In this document: piece by piece, positions 25,378 to 34,037 of the stretch
How the letters are laid out: every line of letters begins with the position of its first letter
Numbering within the stretch: the stretch's first letter is position 1
DNA from: Thermosporothrix hazakensis
Lineage (GTDB): Bacteria > Chloroflexota > Ktedonobacteria > Ktedonobacterales > Ktedonobacteraceae
Length of the DNA stretch: 64,000 nt
Assembly: GCF_003253565.1 (NCBI RefSeq)
Contig: NZ_QKUF01000001.1
Location: 124,001 to 188,000, forward strand
Reading direction: 5' to 3'
The notes under the pieces: generated by a model
Database searches by the model: none
What the model was told of the DNA's origin: nothing
Seen by the model: only the letters and a program-made list of their open reading frames with translations
Position numbers and translations under genes: made by a program

Positions 25378-26106
25378 ATGCAAACACAGGATCAACAGCA
25401 AACATCTCTGACACCCGTCAAGCAGCAGGCCAAAACGCCACAGAGCTCACCCCTTCCTCCGGCCATCGCGAAACAGGACAAGGCCAATATCTCCATGCTT
25501 CAAGAGCGGTGCAGGCAACTCTGTCTATCCACCTTTTTCCCTGACACCGACCCGGCTCGCAGTCTCGGCATTACCAGCTCGATTGCAGGAGAGGGGAAAA
25601 CCTTTCTTGCGGCTATTATGGCAAAAACCCTCGCGAACGACACAACCAACCCGGTAACGCTGCTTGAATGCAACTGGGAACACCCGGATATACACACGTA
25701 TTTTGAGATTCCAGCGACCCCCGGCCTGGCGGAATGGCTTCGCGGCGAGTGCCAGCTTGAAGATATCCGTTACATTGTCGGGCCAAATCTGACGGTAATT
25801 CCCGCCGGAAATGGCAGGTCGAGCGCGGTGAAGCAGCTTCAGCAGATGCGTCAACATGGTCTGCGGAAACTCTTCAACACCCCTGATGACTTCTTTATTG
25901 TTGATCTTCCGCCGGTGGTCTCATCGGCATATGGGAAACTGGCCGCTACGCTGGTGGAATCGCTGGTGATTGTAGTGCGCTCTGGCGAAACGACTGATCT
26001 GATGATCGCCGAAACAACCGAGCAATTGAAGAATCTGCCAGTGCAGGGCGTGATTCTGAACCAGATGGTCAGCAAGATTCCACGCTGGTTGCAGCGCCTG
26101 CTCTAA
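25378..26106 (+). CDS. CpsD/BY-kinase-like ATPase
   Basis: A 242-residue P-loop ATPase of the CpsD/CapB tyrosine-kinase family, the cytoplasmic partner of the Wzz-like protein. Walker A is SSIAGEGKTFLAA; Walker B is FFIVDLPPV. The Walker A' block, normally VLLIDADLRRP, reads VTLLECNWEHPDI, so the usual Asp is replaced by Glu and the next acidic residue is lost. A C-terminal Tyr cluster, the normal autophosphorylation site, is absent. The protein may therefore be an ATPase regulator without kinase activity. The N-terminal 35 residues are Gln/Pro-rich. GAAGGAATGAAG precedes the start. It is the second gene of the arm. Confidence 0.78.
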   Translation: MQTQDQQQTSLTPVKQQAKTPQSSPLPPAIAKQDKANISMLQERCRQLCLSTFFPDTDPARSLGITSSIAGEGKTFLAAIMAKTLANDTTNPVTLLECNWEHPDIHTYFEIPATPGLAEWLRGECQLEDIRYIVGPNLTVIPAGNGRSSAVKQLQQMRQHGLRKLFNTPDDFFIVDLPPVVSSAYGKLAATLVESLVIVVRSGETTDLMIAETTEQLKNLPVQGVILNQMVSKIPRWLQRLL

Positions 26107-26133
26107 TACCCTGAAAAGAAAGAACGAGGATAT

Positions 26134-26265
26134 ATGAAAACCATTGCCGCCTTGCTCAGCGCTTTTCTGCTGATCGGGCTATGCTCACGCTCGTTTACCC
26201 GGCGCACGCGCTGGCTCTTGTTCTCTCTTGTTGCTGCAATGGTTCTCTTTGTCTCATTAACCTGA
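26134..26265 (+). CDS. 43-residue membrane peptide in the exopolysaccharide operon
   Basis: A short frame starting at ATG 26134, 4 bases after a GAGGA site, and ending TGA 26263-26265. The peptide has two hydrophobic stretches, IAALLSAFLLIGL and LLFSLVAAMVLFV, separated by a basic turn (RSFTRRTRW), so it probably spans the membrane twice with the turn in the cytoplasm. It fills the space between the CpsD-like gene (28 bases before) and the Wzy-like gene (12 bases after) in the same direction. It is too short for usual gene callers. It may assist assembly of the Wzz/Wzy complex, but this is a guess. Confidence 0.6.
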   Translation: MKTIAALLSAFLLIGLCSRSFTRRTRWLLFSLVAAMVLFVSLT

Positions 26266-26276
26266 AAAGCGTGATT

Positions 26277-27860
26277 ATGGCAATGCATCAACTCTTTCAT
26301 CCCGAGGGAAAACTGGCAGACGTCCAGACATTACAGGCAACTCGAAAGCGTTCCGAAACGCGGCTTTTCGCCTTGCTCTTTGCCATAACCATCGGAATCA
26401 CGCCGCTCATGACACTGGTCGGCGTACAGATTGGCTTCTTGCTGCTGGCCAGCCTCGGTGTGGTGATTCTCTGCCTGCTTTTCATCCTCCGTTGGCCCTC
26501 TATCGGTCTGTTTCTGGCAGTAGGGTGCGTGGTCCTGATCGAACAGAACGCCCGCCCGATACCTATCGGCACAGATCGGCTCTATCTCTTCTACTGGCCG
26601 CCTCAATTGGAGGGACTGGTTGAGCGCCCGATAGGCTTCTTCTTCCTTTTCACGCTCCTGATCCTTGTCGGTCATAGGCTCTCGAAACGACAGCGCCCGC
26701 TTCTGGGCGGTCCCCTTTTCTGGCCCTACTGCTGCTTTCTGCTCTGTGTGGCATGGGGAGTGCTCCACGGCCTGACCAGCGGAGGCAGTCTTAAATCTAC
26801 GGTGCTGGAAGTCCGGCCCCTCTGGTACCTCTTTCTCTCCTATATGCTGGCATACAACCTGCTTGAGCGTAAAGAGCAAGTACAGGTGTTTTTCTGGCTT
26901 GTCATTCTGGGAGCGACCTTCAAAGGCTGGCAGGGCGTTTATATCTTCATTGTACAGTACGGCGGGCAGATGCACGGGCACAACGAGATCATGTCGCATG
27001 AAGAGTCTTTCTTCTTTGTGGCGCTCTTGTTGCTGGTCATGCTCTTCTGTCTGCATCATCGGCGGCGGGGACAATTTCTCGTGGCGTTACTGGCGCTGCC
27101 TCCGGTGATCTTCTCGACTATCGCCAATGATCGCCGCGCCGATTATGTTGCGTTGCTGGCAGGAATGGGCGTCGCGTGGTGCCTGATCTTCGTCCTCAAG
27201 AAGCGACTACGCCCCCTGTTGATCGCGCTGATGCTCTTCTGTGCGCTACTCGGCGGTGCCTACACACTTGCCTTCAGTCACGCGAGCGGATTAGCGGGAG
27301 CGCCAGCCCGGGCCGTGCTCTCGGTCTTTAACGCGCAACCAACCATCGATAAAGACGAGTATTCATCCAATATCTATCGAGACATCGAAAACTTTGATCT
27401 GAAGTATACGGCCAAACAGAATCCGCTGCTTGGCTATGGCTTTGGCAAAGAGTTCCTGCAACCGGTGCCACTCCCGGACATCTCAGAACAGGATCCATAC
27501 TATACGCTGGTGCCACACAATACCATCTACTGGATCTGGATGCGACTTGGTCCGGCTGGCTATCTGGCACTCTGGTATCTCTTCGGCGCGCTGATCGTGC
27601 GAGGCTGCATTATCGCCCGCACGCTACGGGACCCCTATTTGCAGCTTGTCGCGATTTATGTAGTCGCTGTTGCAGTGATGGAGATTATTGTTGCCTACGC
27701 CGATTATCAATTGTTCTTCTATCGCAATGTGATCTATCTTGGCCTGCTCGCGGGCATCCTGTTCAAGCTGCCCACACTTGACGCCGCTCAACAGGGAGGA
27801 GAGAGGAATGAGACTACTCGTCATATCCCCTTATCTGCCGTCGCCCACGTGGGGCGCTAA
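26277..27860 (+). CDS. O-antigen ligase/polymerase (Wzy-like)
   Basis: Polytopic membrane protein of about 527 residues with 10-12 hydrophobic helices. The external loop near residues 370-430 carries the Wzy_C signature: GYGFGKEF, then PHNTIYWIWMRLGPAGYLALW, with the conserved His-Asn. It would link repeat units delivered by the flippase or ligate the chain to an acceptor. The ATG at 26277 is chosen 11 bases after the stop of the 43-residue peptide gene; no clear Shine-Dalgarno is seen, so it may depend on translational coupling. The frame is open upstream to 26181, where it would overlap that peptide gene. Its end overlaps the next gene by 53 bases. Confidence 0.82.
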   Translation: MAMHQLFHPEGKLADVQTLQATRKRSETRLFALLFAITIGITPLMTLVGVQIGFLLLASLGVVILCLLFILRWPSIGLFLAVGCVVLIEQNARPIPIGTDRLYLFYWPPQLEGLVERPIGFFFLFTLLILVGHRLSKRQRPLLGGPLFWPYCCFLLCVAWGVLHGLTSGGSLKSTVLEVRPLWYLFLSYMLAYNLLERKEQVQVFFWLVILGATFKGWQGVYIFIVQYGGQMHGHNEIMSHEESFFFVALLLLVMLFCLHHRRRGQFLVALLALPPVIFSTIANDRRADYVALLAGMGVAWCLIFVLKKRLRPLLIALMLFCALLGGAYTLAFSHASGLAGAPARAVLSVFNAQPTIDKDEYSSNIYRDIENFDLKYTAKQNPLLGYGFGKEFLQPVPLPDISEQDPYYTLVPHNTIYWIWMRLGPAGYLALWYLFGALIVRGCIIARTLRDPYLQLVAIYVVAVAVMEIIVAYADYQLFFYRNVIYLGLLAGILFKLPTLDAAQQGGERNETTRHIPLSAVAHVGR

Positions 27861-28998
27861 AGCGAGAAGTTTCTTTCTGCTTAAAGCGCTGGCACAGCAA
27901 CATCCTGTCTCGCTCCTGGCAGCCGCTCAACCGGATGAAATCCATATAGAGGAGGATATCACCCGCCTGAGCAGCTTTGTCAACACGATTCATGTGCTTA
28001 CACGTCCGGGCACAGGGCAACAGAAGCGCGTTCGTCAATTGCTGAATTTGGCCCGGGGAAAATCCAATACGCTTCTGCGCTACACGCATCCGGTCATGCA
28101 ACAGGCCATTGACGAGCACTTTCGCCTGACTCACTATGATGCCGTGATCTTTGACTGTGCCCTGAGCGCGGGGATGCGCCTTCCGCCGGGAACCAGAACG
28201 ATTCTGCTACAACATAATCTTGAGTTCGAGCTACTGTGCCGAAGCTATCAGCATGACAGTAACGCCCTCCGCAAGCTCTATAACTGGCTTGAGTATCGTC
28301 TTGTCAGGCCATACGAGCTGGCACAATGTAGCAAAGCTGATCTGATCCTTGTGACCAGCGAGCGCGAGCAGCATATCCTGCACAAGCTTGTGCCTGACCG
28401 CCCTATAGAGGTTGTACCTAACGGCGTCAATCTCACCTCCTTCACCCCCATCACTGAAGGTGAAGTGGAGCCACCACAACTGCTGTTCACTGGCTCGATT
28501 GACTACTATCCGAATACAAGCGGAGTCCTCTTTTTCGCCCGTGAGTGCTGGCCGACCCTTCGACAGCATGTCCCTGCGCTGCAATGGTGCATTGTCGGGA
28601 AGAATCCACCACCTGACATTCTGCGACTCGCCAACCAGCCCGGAATCACGGTAACGGGGAGCGTCCCCGACACACGCCCCTACTTTCAACGCACCTCTAT
28701 CGCCATTGTGCCGCTGCTGATCGGCAGTGGCACGCGGATCAAGATTCTTGAGGCGCTCGCTATGCAAAAGGCCGTCGTCTCGACCAGTATCGGCGCAGAA
28801 GGGCTGGCGGTCGAACATGAGAAACATCTTTTGCTGGCAGACACACCGGAGGCGTTCACTGCTGCCATCCTCCGGCTCTTGCGCGAGCCTGAACTACGCC
28901 AGAGGCTCGGGCAGGCAGGACGCGCGCTGGTCGAGACACACTATAGCTGGCAACGATGCGGGGACCGCCTCCTCCACATCCTGGAACAGCTCGCTTGA
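27808..28998 (+). CDS. glycosyltransferase family 4
   Basis: GT-B fold glycosyltransferase of 396 residues. The N-terminal domain begins RLLVISPYLPSPTWGAKARS, a common donor/acceptor cleft start. The C-terminal domain has VVPNGVNLTSF, LLFTGSIDYYPN, and the EX7E-like region LIGSGTRIKILEALAMQKAVVST ending in AEGL. Such enzymes transfer a sugar from a nucleotide donor with retention. The ATG at 27808 has GGGAGGAGAGG 3-6 bases upstream and lies inside the end of the Wzy-like gene, so the two are translationally linked. A GT2 gene follows after 18 bases. Confidence 0.88.
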   Translation: MRLLVISPYLPSPTWGAKARSFFLLKALAQQHPVSLLAAAQPDEIHIEEDITRLSSFVNTIHVLTRPGTGQQKRVRQLLNLARGKSNTLLRYTHPVMQQAIDEHFRLTHYDAVIFDCALSAGMRLPPGTRTILLQHNLEFELLCRSYQHDSNALRKLYNWLEYRLVRPYELAQCSKADLILVTSEREQHILHKLVPDRPIEVVPNGVNLTSFTPITEGEVEPPQLLFTGSIDYYPNTSGVLFFARECWPTLRQHVPALQWCIVGKNPPPDILRLANQPGITVTGSVPDTRPYFQRTSIAIVPLLIGSGTRIKILEALAMQKAVVSTSIGAEGLAVEHEKHLLLADTPEAFTAAILRLLREPELRQRLGQAGRALVETHYSWQRCGDRLLHILEQLA

Positions 28999-29016
28999 AC
29001 AGGGGGTATCGCTCTT

Positions 29017-30228
29017 ATGCCTGTATTTTCGATGATGCTGGAAGCGCTTCGCTGGCTGCTTCTGCTGATGACGCTCTGTCTGGCCCTGCCCTTGCTCTAT
29101 CTCTGCCTGCTTTCCTGCCTGGCAATCATCGTCTCGCGGAAACGGAGAACGCTGAATATTGCGCATGCCGACGACGTCACATTCGCGCTTCTGATCCCTG
29201 CCCATAATGAGGAAAGCGTGATCAAGAAGCTGCTTGAGAGCCTCGCGGCGCTTGATTACCCGAAAGATCGCTATACAATCCATGTGGTCGCAGATAATTG
29301 CACCGACCATACTGCTGAAATTGCGCGACCTTATGCCCGGGTTCATGAGCGTACCGATACCACCAGACGTGGCAAAGGATACGCGCTCAACTGGCTACTC
29401 AAGCGGATTGAAGGAGAGATCTATGATGCCTATGTCATCCTGGATGCCGATTCAGTGGTGACACCGTCCTTTTTACGTGCATTCGCCTATGAGCTCCGTA
29501 ACGGTGCACTCGCCTTGCAAGGACAGAACACCGTCCTGAATCCTACAGACTCACCGAGCACGGCCCTGCGCCTGATCGCGCTCACCTTGATGAATCATGT
29601 ACGACCACTCGGGCGCAACGGTCTGGGAGCCTCCTCGACTCTCACAGGAAATGGCATGTGTCTTGCCCGAGCCACACTGCAACGGCACCCCTGGCAGGCG
29701 TTCTCACTGGCCGAGGACTACCAATATTATCTGACGCTTATTACCAATGGCATTCGTGTGCGCTATGTGCCCGAAGCACTGGTCCGCTCCGAGATGCCAA
29801 CCACGTTTCAGCAGATGCGCACACAGGATATTCGATGGGAAGCCGCAGAAGAGCAGCGAAGTACCTGGCAAACTGTATGCAGCCTGCTCAAGGCCGGGAT
29901 ACAACACCACGATCTGGCACGACTGGAGGCAATCGCAGAGCTTCTCACCCCACCACTCTCTGTCATTGTCAGTGGTTGCCTGCTCACGCTACTCGCATCT
30001 CTGGTTCTTTTTTCGCCCGTATCGCTTGCAATCAACGCTCTCCTTCTCCTGGCGCTCTGTTTCTATGCGGGCACTGCGCTGTATCTGCTCCGCCCTCCTC
30101 GGGCTGTCTATCTGGCGTTGCTGCACGCACCCCGTTTCATCCTCTGGAAACTGTGGGTCATTCTGGCACTGCGCAGGAACAAGAAGCATACCGGCGAATG
30201 GGTCCGCACAAGTCGCATATCATCGTAA
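29017..30228 (+). CDS. membrane-bound glycosyltransferase family 2
   Basis: A processive-type GT2 of 403 residues. One or two N-terminal helices (LLLLMTLCLALPLLYLCLLS) are followed by the GT-A core: LIPAHNEES, the VVADNCTDHT strand, the DADSVV (DxD-type) metal site and TGNGMCLAR. The acceptor region reads LAEDYQYYL and TQDIRWEAAEEQRS, a Q/RxxRW-like motif. C-terminal helices (about residues 300-360) complete the membrane part. These features resemble hyaluronan/cellulose-synthase-like enzymes more than single-sugar GT2s. It sits between two GT4 genes of the same operon. Confidence 0.85.
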   Translation: MPVFSMMLEALRWLLLLMTLCLALPLLYLCLLSCLAIIVSRKRRTLNIAHADDVTFALLIPAHNEESVIKKLLESLAALDYPKDRYTIHVVADNCTDHTAEIARPYARVHERTDTTRRGKGYALNWLLKRIEGEIYDAYVILDADSVVTPSFLRAFAYELRNGALALQGQNTVLNPTDSPSTALRLIALTLMNHVRPLGRNGLGASSTLTGNGMCLARATLQRHPWQAFSLAEDYQYYLTLITNGIRVRYVPEALVRSEMPTTFQQMRTQDIRWEAAEEQRSTWQTVCSLLKAGIQHHDLARLEAIAELLTPPLSVIVSGCLLTLLASLVLFSPVSLAINALLLLALCFYAGTALYLLRPPRAVYLALLHAPRFILWKLWVILALRRNKKHTGEWVRTSRISS

Positions 30229-30258
30229 CTAGTTTGCTCAAAGAGGATAGGAAAAACA

Positions 30259-31485
30259 ATGACACCGATTCGAGTTGCAACCATTACCTTCGACTGGTAC
30301 CCGTTTGATGTACTCGTCCGCCGCGTCGCTGAAGCCGCAATAGACGGTGGCGCAGAGGTCGATGTCATTTGCTTGCGTCAGCCGCACGAGCAGAGCTTTG
30401 AGATCATCAACGGCGTGCGTGCCTTTCGCCTTCCGATGGACCGGGGCTTCGGGCGTTCTCTGCCACGCACGCTGCTCGATTGGAGCGTCTTCCTTCTACA
30501 AGCCGGAGTGAAAGTCGCACAGCTTCATCGACAGTGCCCCTATGATATTGTTCATGTGCACAATATGCCAGACTATCTTGTGTTTGCGGCGCTGCTCCCG
30601 AAGCTGGCCGGAGCGAAAGTCATTCTTGAGGTTCAGGATACCTGCCCGGAACTGATGGCAGCGAAAGCAAAATCAAACGTAAAACCGGTTGTTACCTGGC
30701 TTGCTCGGCTTCAGGAGCGGCTTTCGACCGCGTTCGCCGATCACGTCATCACGGTCGGACCTCCCTTTGAGCGCCTGCTGCTACAACGCGGCGTTCCACC
30801 AGAGAAAATGACGATCATTCTGAACAGCGCCGATCCGAAGATCTTCCCGGAAGCGCTACAGCAGCACCCGCGTCCGCGTGCCTCAGACGATGAGCCATTT
30901 ATTTTGATGTATCACGGCACGATTTCCGAACGGAATGGCCTGGATATCGCGATCCGTGCGGTTGCCATTGCACGCCATGCCGTGCCGACACTGCGACTGG
31001 ATATTCAGGGGCGCGGTGAACATCTACCCTATTTGCAGGAACTTGCCCGGAAGCTGGATGTTGCCGACCGAGTTGTCTTTACCGATAGTAGCCCTTCCGA
31101 AGAGCTAGTCCATTTTGTGGTGCATGGCGACATCGGCATTATTCCGTATCGCAGTGACGGTTTTATGGATCTGGTGCTCCCGACAAAGGCGTATGAATTC
31201 GCCTGGATGCGCCGTCCCATCATCGCCTCTGACACACCCGCGATTCGCTCGATGTTCCGTCCGGAGTCAATTAAGTTCTGTCGTCCCGAGCACCCGCAGG
31301 AGTTCGCCGATGCGATCATCTCCCTCTATGAGCACCCGGAGGAGCGAGCACGCATGGTTGCTAACGCGGCCGAGGATTACCTACCCTATCAATGGGAGAA
31401 GATGGCACAGCGCTATCAACACCTGTTGAGCGCTCTGGCTGAAAACCCCTTGCCGGAGAAGCGACCGCTCTCGATTGCCAGGTAG
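30259..31485 (+). CDS. glycosyltransferase family 4
   Basis: A second GT-B enzyme, 408 residues. The N-terminal domain shows TFDWYPFDVLVRR, DIVHVHNMPDY and the acceptor-side VILEVQDTCPELMA. The C-terminal nucleotide-sugar domain has LMYHGTISERNGLDIAI, DIQGRGEHLPYLQEL and a degenerate EX7E region (LPTKAYEFAWMRRPIIAS). It is the last plus-strand gene of the locus, 30 bases behind the GT2 gene. AGGATAGGAAAAAC precedes the ATG. The next gene (deacetylase-like) is convergent and its stop lies only 6 bases away. Confidence 0.86.
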   Translation: MTPIRVATITFDWYPFDVLVRRVAEAAIDGGAEVDVICLRQPHEQSFEIINGVRAFRLPMDRGFGRSLPRTLLDWSVFLLQAGVKVAQLHRQCPYDIVHVHNMPDYLVFAALLPKLAGAKVILEVQDTCPELMAAKAKSNVKPVVTWLARLQERLSTAFADHVITVGPPFERLLLQRGVPPEKMTIILNSADPKIFPEALQQHPRPRASDDEPFILMYHGTISERNGLDIAIRAVAIARHAVPTLRLDIQGRGEHLPYLQELARKLDVADRVVFTDSSPSEELVHFVVHGDIGIIPYRSDGFMDLVLPTKAYEFAWMRRPIIASDTPAIRSMFRPESIKFCRPEHPQEFADAIISLYEHPEERARMVANAAEDYLPYQWEKMAQRYQHLLSALAENPLPEKRPLSIAR

Positions 31486-31491
31486 GCCTTT

Positions 31492-32847
31492 CTAGACGGC
31501 ACTCTGCTCGTGAACCCTCTTCTGTTGATGCACTTCAAGGATGCGCAAGAAGAAATCCTGTATCGTGATTGAATCGATATCGCCGCTGATCGCCAGGGCA
31601 GCCCGGCAGTTGTTCGGCCAGGCGCCAAAATAGAGCAGCGGCGCATCGGATTGCTCGATACGCTGGATCAGTTCGCAACCAATCGAACGGAGTTCATGGC
31701 GCGAGGCTCCCATCCCTTCAGGCATGTCCAGGTAGAGCGCATACTGTTCGGCCTGTTCCTGCGCGCAATAGTGCGTGGGGTAACCCTCTTCCTGCAAAAA
31801 GTGGGAAACGGAACGCGGCGTTCGCAGCGAGAGGCCGATACAGGGGCACTTACTGGATTGCACGATACAGCGCGGCTTACAGGTAAGCTCTCGGCCCACG
31901 GTCGGAAGCTGGTAATCTACTGAGATGTTGCGAGCACGCAACGTTGCTCGTGGGGTACAGGTCGCCTCAATCTGCCAGAAATGAGATCCCCGGGGCGTGA
32001 TCTGAATACTGAAGCGGCTGCGCTCGCGCCACCATTGGGCCACTTCATCCAGACGCGCCAGCCAGACCCCTCCGGGCAACTCGGCAGCGTAGCGCAACAG
32101 CATATCCAGCGGACGCCGACAGAGGACGCCCCGCTCCGGATGCAAGTTCAAGGCGTAGATCCCGCCATAGTCATAGACATTCTGCATCACGCGGCACCAG
32201 ATCTCGCCCAACTCGTGCGCATTGGTGACGCGCAGGCGATCAAAGAGCATTTCATCATCGGGGATACTTGTCGGAATACGGAGCAGGTTTCCCTCAAAGT
32301 GCGGTCGCAGGGCATAGGTTCCAGGAGGAATAGCCTGAAAGAGTGCCAGTGACTTCTCAAGCCCATCCAGTAGCGTCGGCGTAAAGCGGCTGCGGTCTAT
32401 GACATCGTGGATGACGGCCTCATTGCTATCATAGGTCAAGTCCAGCTCAGTAAACACGTCCAGCGTTTCTTCGGTCCACCCGAGATACGGATTACGGAAT
32501 CCCTGAAAGACAAGTGGCACGCTCTCGAATACCTCTATCGCCCTACGCACATGGTGGTATTGCTCGTCCCGGTTCAGGGCCCGATAGTCGTTATGAATAT
32601 ATCCATGTATCCCTATCTCGGCTCCATTCTCGGCAAGCTCAGCAATAAGCCGGGGATGCCTCTGCAACACAATTGCGGGAATAAAAAAGGTAGGCGATCC
32701 CTTATAAGAAGAGAGCGCATCCATAATTGAGTAGAGAGAGCGACGTGTCCTCCCCTCAGTGAACCCAAAACGCGCAAAAACGGTCCAGAGCCGCCGGATA
32801 AAGTTGTGCATCCCTTTGGTTTTGATCGAGAATGAGACCAGATTCAT
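31492..32847 (-). CDS. polysaccharide deacetylase-like protein, possibly circularly permuted
   Basis: A 451-residue CE4/NodB-related protein. Near the N-terminus it shows the second and third NodB motifs: GSPTFFIPAIVLQRHP, then EIGIHGYIHND (two metal His in HxxxH) and GFRNPYLGW (RxPY type). The catalytic motif 1 (normally TFDDG) is missing there. Instead the last 35 residues read LAISGDIDSITIQDFF, a strand with Asp residues followed by a helix, as expected for motif 1. The middle (about 270-400) has no clear similarity. The start at 32847 has CAGGAG 8 bases upstream; the frame is open to 32874. It could deacetylate the exopolymer made by the locus, but activity is not certain. Confidence 0.7.
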   Translation of the reverse strand: MNLVSFSIKTKGMHNFIRRLWTVFARFGFTEGRTRRSLYSIMDALSSYKGSPTFFIPAIVLQRHPRLIAELAENGAEIGIHGYIHNDYRALNRDEQYHHVRRAIEVFESVPLVFQGFRNPYLGWTEETLDVFTELDLTYDSNEAVIHDVIDRSRFTPTLLDGLEKSLALFQAIPPGTYALRPHFEGNLLRIPTSIPDDEMLFDRLRVTNAHELGEIWCRVMQNVYDYGGIYALNLHPERGVLCRRPLDMLLRYAAELPGGVWLARLDEVAQWWRERSRFSIQITPRGSHFWQIEATCTPRATLRARNISVDYQLPTVGRELTCKPRCIVQSSKCPCIGLSLRTPRSVSHFLQEEGYPTHYCAQEQAEQYALYLDMPEGMGASRHELRSIGCELIQRIEQSDAPLLYFGAWPNNCRAALAISGDIDSITIQDFFLRILEVHQQKRVHEQSAV

Positions 32848-33169
32848 CTGTTCGCTCCTGTATAGAATCGCCATGTTCTCTCCCTTCTACCCGATAAGGC
32901 CCCATATTTTTAATAATACGCCTTTCTATACAGAAGTTCGTTGTCTTTATCGTCTAGAAAAGGTCGCAACAGCCCCTATTTGGTATACATTTCTCATCTT
33001 TTGTGCCGACAAAAAAGAGCAAGGACAGGATACGACCTGTTGCTTGCTCTCGATAGCAGTTTCACGCTTCAGCAGCCGAACTGCTGCATCTGTTGCTTGC
33101 ATGGGGAAACGAGCAGGGGCATTCCCGCTCCCTGTCCCAACAAGCGTCTGTTTCTGGCTTTCGTTCTAT

Positions 33170-33385
33170 TTAGAGGTAATGCTGCTGCATTTCTTTCTGA
33201 TTTACGGCCTGATAGATGGCTTCCCGATGTCTTGAGAGGAATTCTAGAAGCCCAAGTGTTTCTTCGGGGTCCATTGAACCATAGAAGCCGTTGGGGTCAC
33301 CAACCTGATGGTAATACAGCTTGAGTTGTCCATTCTCAACACATGAATGATATCGTCCAATACGTTTGCACTCTTGCTCGTTCAT
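33170..33385 (-). CDS. small conserved-looking protein of unknown function (71 aa)
   Basis: A 71-residue soluble protein. It begins MNEQECKRIGRY and contains two Cys (ECK and SCV), a central GQLKLYYHQVGDPNG strand pair and a C-terminal charged helix (PEETLGLLEFLSRHREAIYQ). No family is recognised. The ATG at 33385 is chosen for the strong AGAGGAG 8-9 bases upstream; the frame stays open to 33460 without a site. It stands alone between the deacetylase-like gene and a long gap. Confidence 0.6.
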   Translation of the reverse strand: MNEQECKRIGRYHSCVENGQLKLYYHQVGDPNGFYGSMDPEETLGLLEFLSRHREAIYQAVNQKEMQQHYL

Positions 33386-33664
33386 AGTTCCTACTCCTCT
33401 TTGACTCGGTGCTATACACAGGGCCATCATTGGCCTGCCAGAATACGAGCATTCTTTCATTGATCTGTACTCACTATTATAAACGACTTTCGCCGAAATT
33501 TCGATGCTTTTTTTCCAACAAAAAAAGCTTCACAAGCGAGCTCATACATATTTCAACCGGAGCACAACCATTTCGCAACGTTTCAATGTGCATCTATAAG
33601 CGCTTCTAAAAATCATGCAGGCAACGTTTCGGCAGAAATTCGTTATTTTTGTTTCTTCTGAAGA

Positions 33665-33694
33665 TCGCTCATTCTGAAAAAGTGGAATGAGCGA
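33665..33694. repeat. perfect inverted repeat (hairpin)
   Basis: TCGCTCATTC pairs with GAATGAGCGA around a 10-base A-rich loop. No T-run follows on either strand, so it is not a standard terminator. Confidence 0.5.
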
Positions 33695-33845
33695 GTATAT
33701 ACAGATAATACAGATAGGCAAACGGTGCCGAGCTTTCCCCCTCGCACTGGCCTGAGGAGCCGCTTAATGTGTCGCGATATCTACACTTCCAGTCGCATTT
33801 TCAGCACTCATGCAGTGACTATTTTCCCATACAGCTCTACTATTC

Positions 33846-33874
33846 TAGACAGTACCTGACAGTAGTGATATAAT
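33846..33874 (+). promoter_or_regulatory. sigma-70-type promoter of the tricorn gene
   Basis: TAGACA (33846-33851), 17-base spacer, TATAAT (33869-33874). The leader to the ATG at 34038 would be about 155 bases. Confidence 0.7.
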
Positions 33875-34037
33875 CTATTTAACTCAGGTAATATCAATTT
33901 ATCTCCTGATAAATACTGCATTCTACACACGTCTATCATACTGACGGATATTCTATAGATTCATCCCTTTGCATCAGAACATCAGTAAGCACACTATGAA
34001 CATTTCAACATCTGGCTACTCGCCAAAAGGAGTTAGA

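Larger units (their letters stand above)
33386..34037. other. long intergenic region before the tricorn gene
   Basis: No gene is seen. The sequence is AT-richer than its neighbours. It holds a direct repeat GCAACGTTTC (33575-33584 and 33621-33630), a perfect 10-bp hairpin (33665-33694) and a consensus promoter (33846-33874). Confidence 0.5.
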
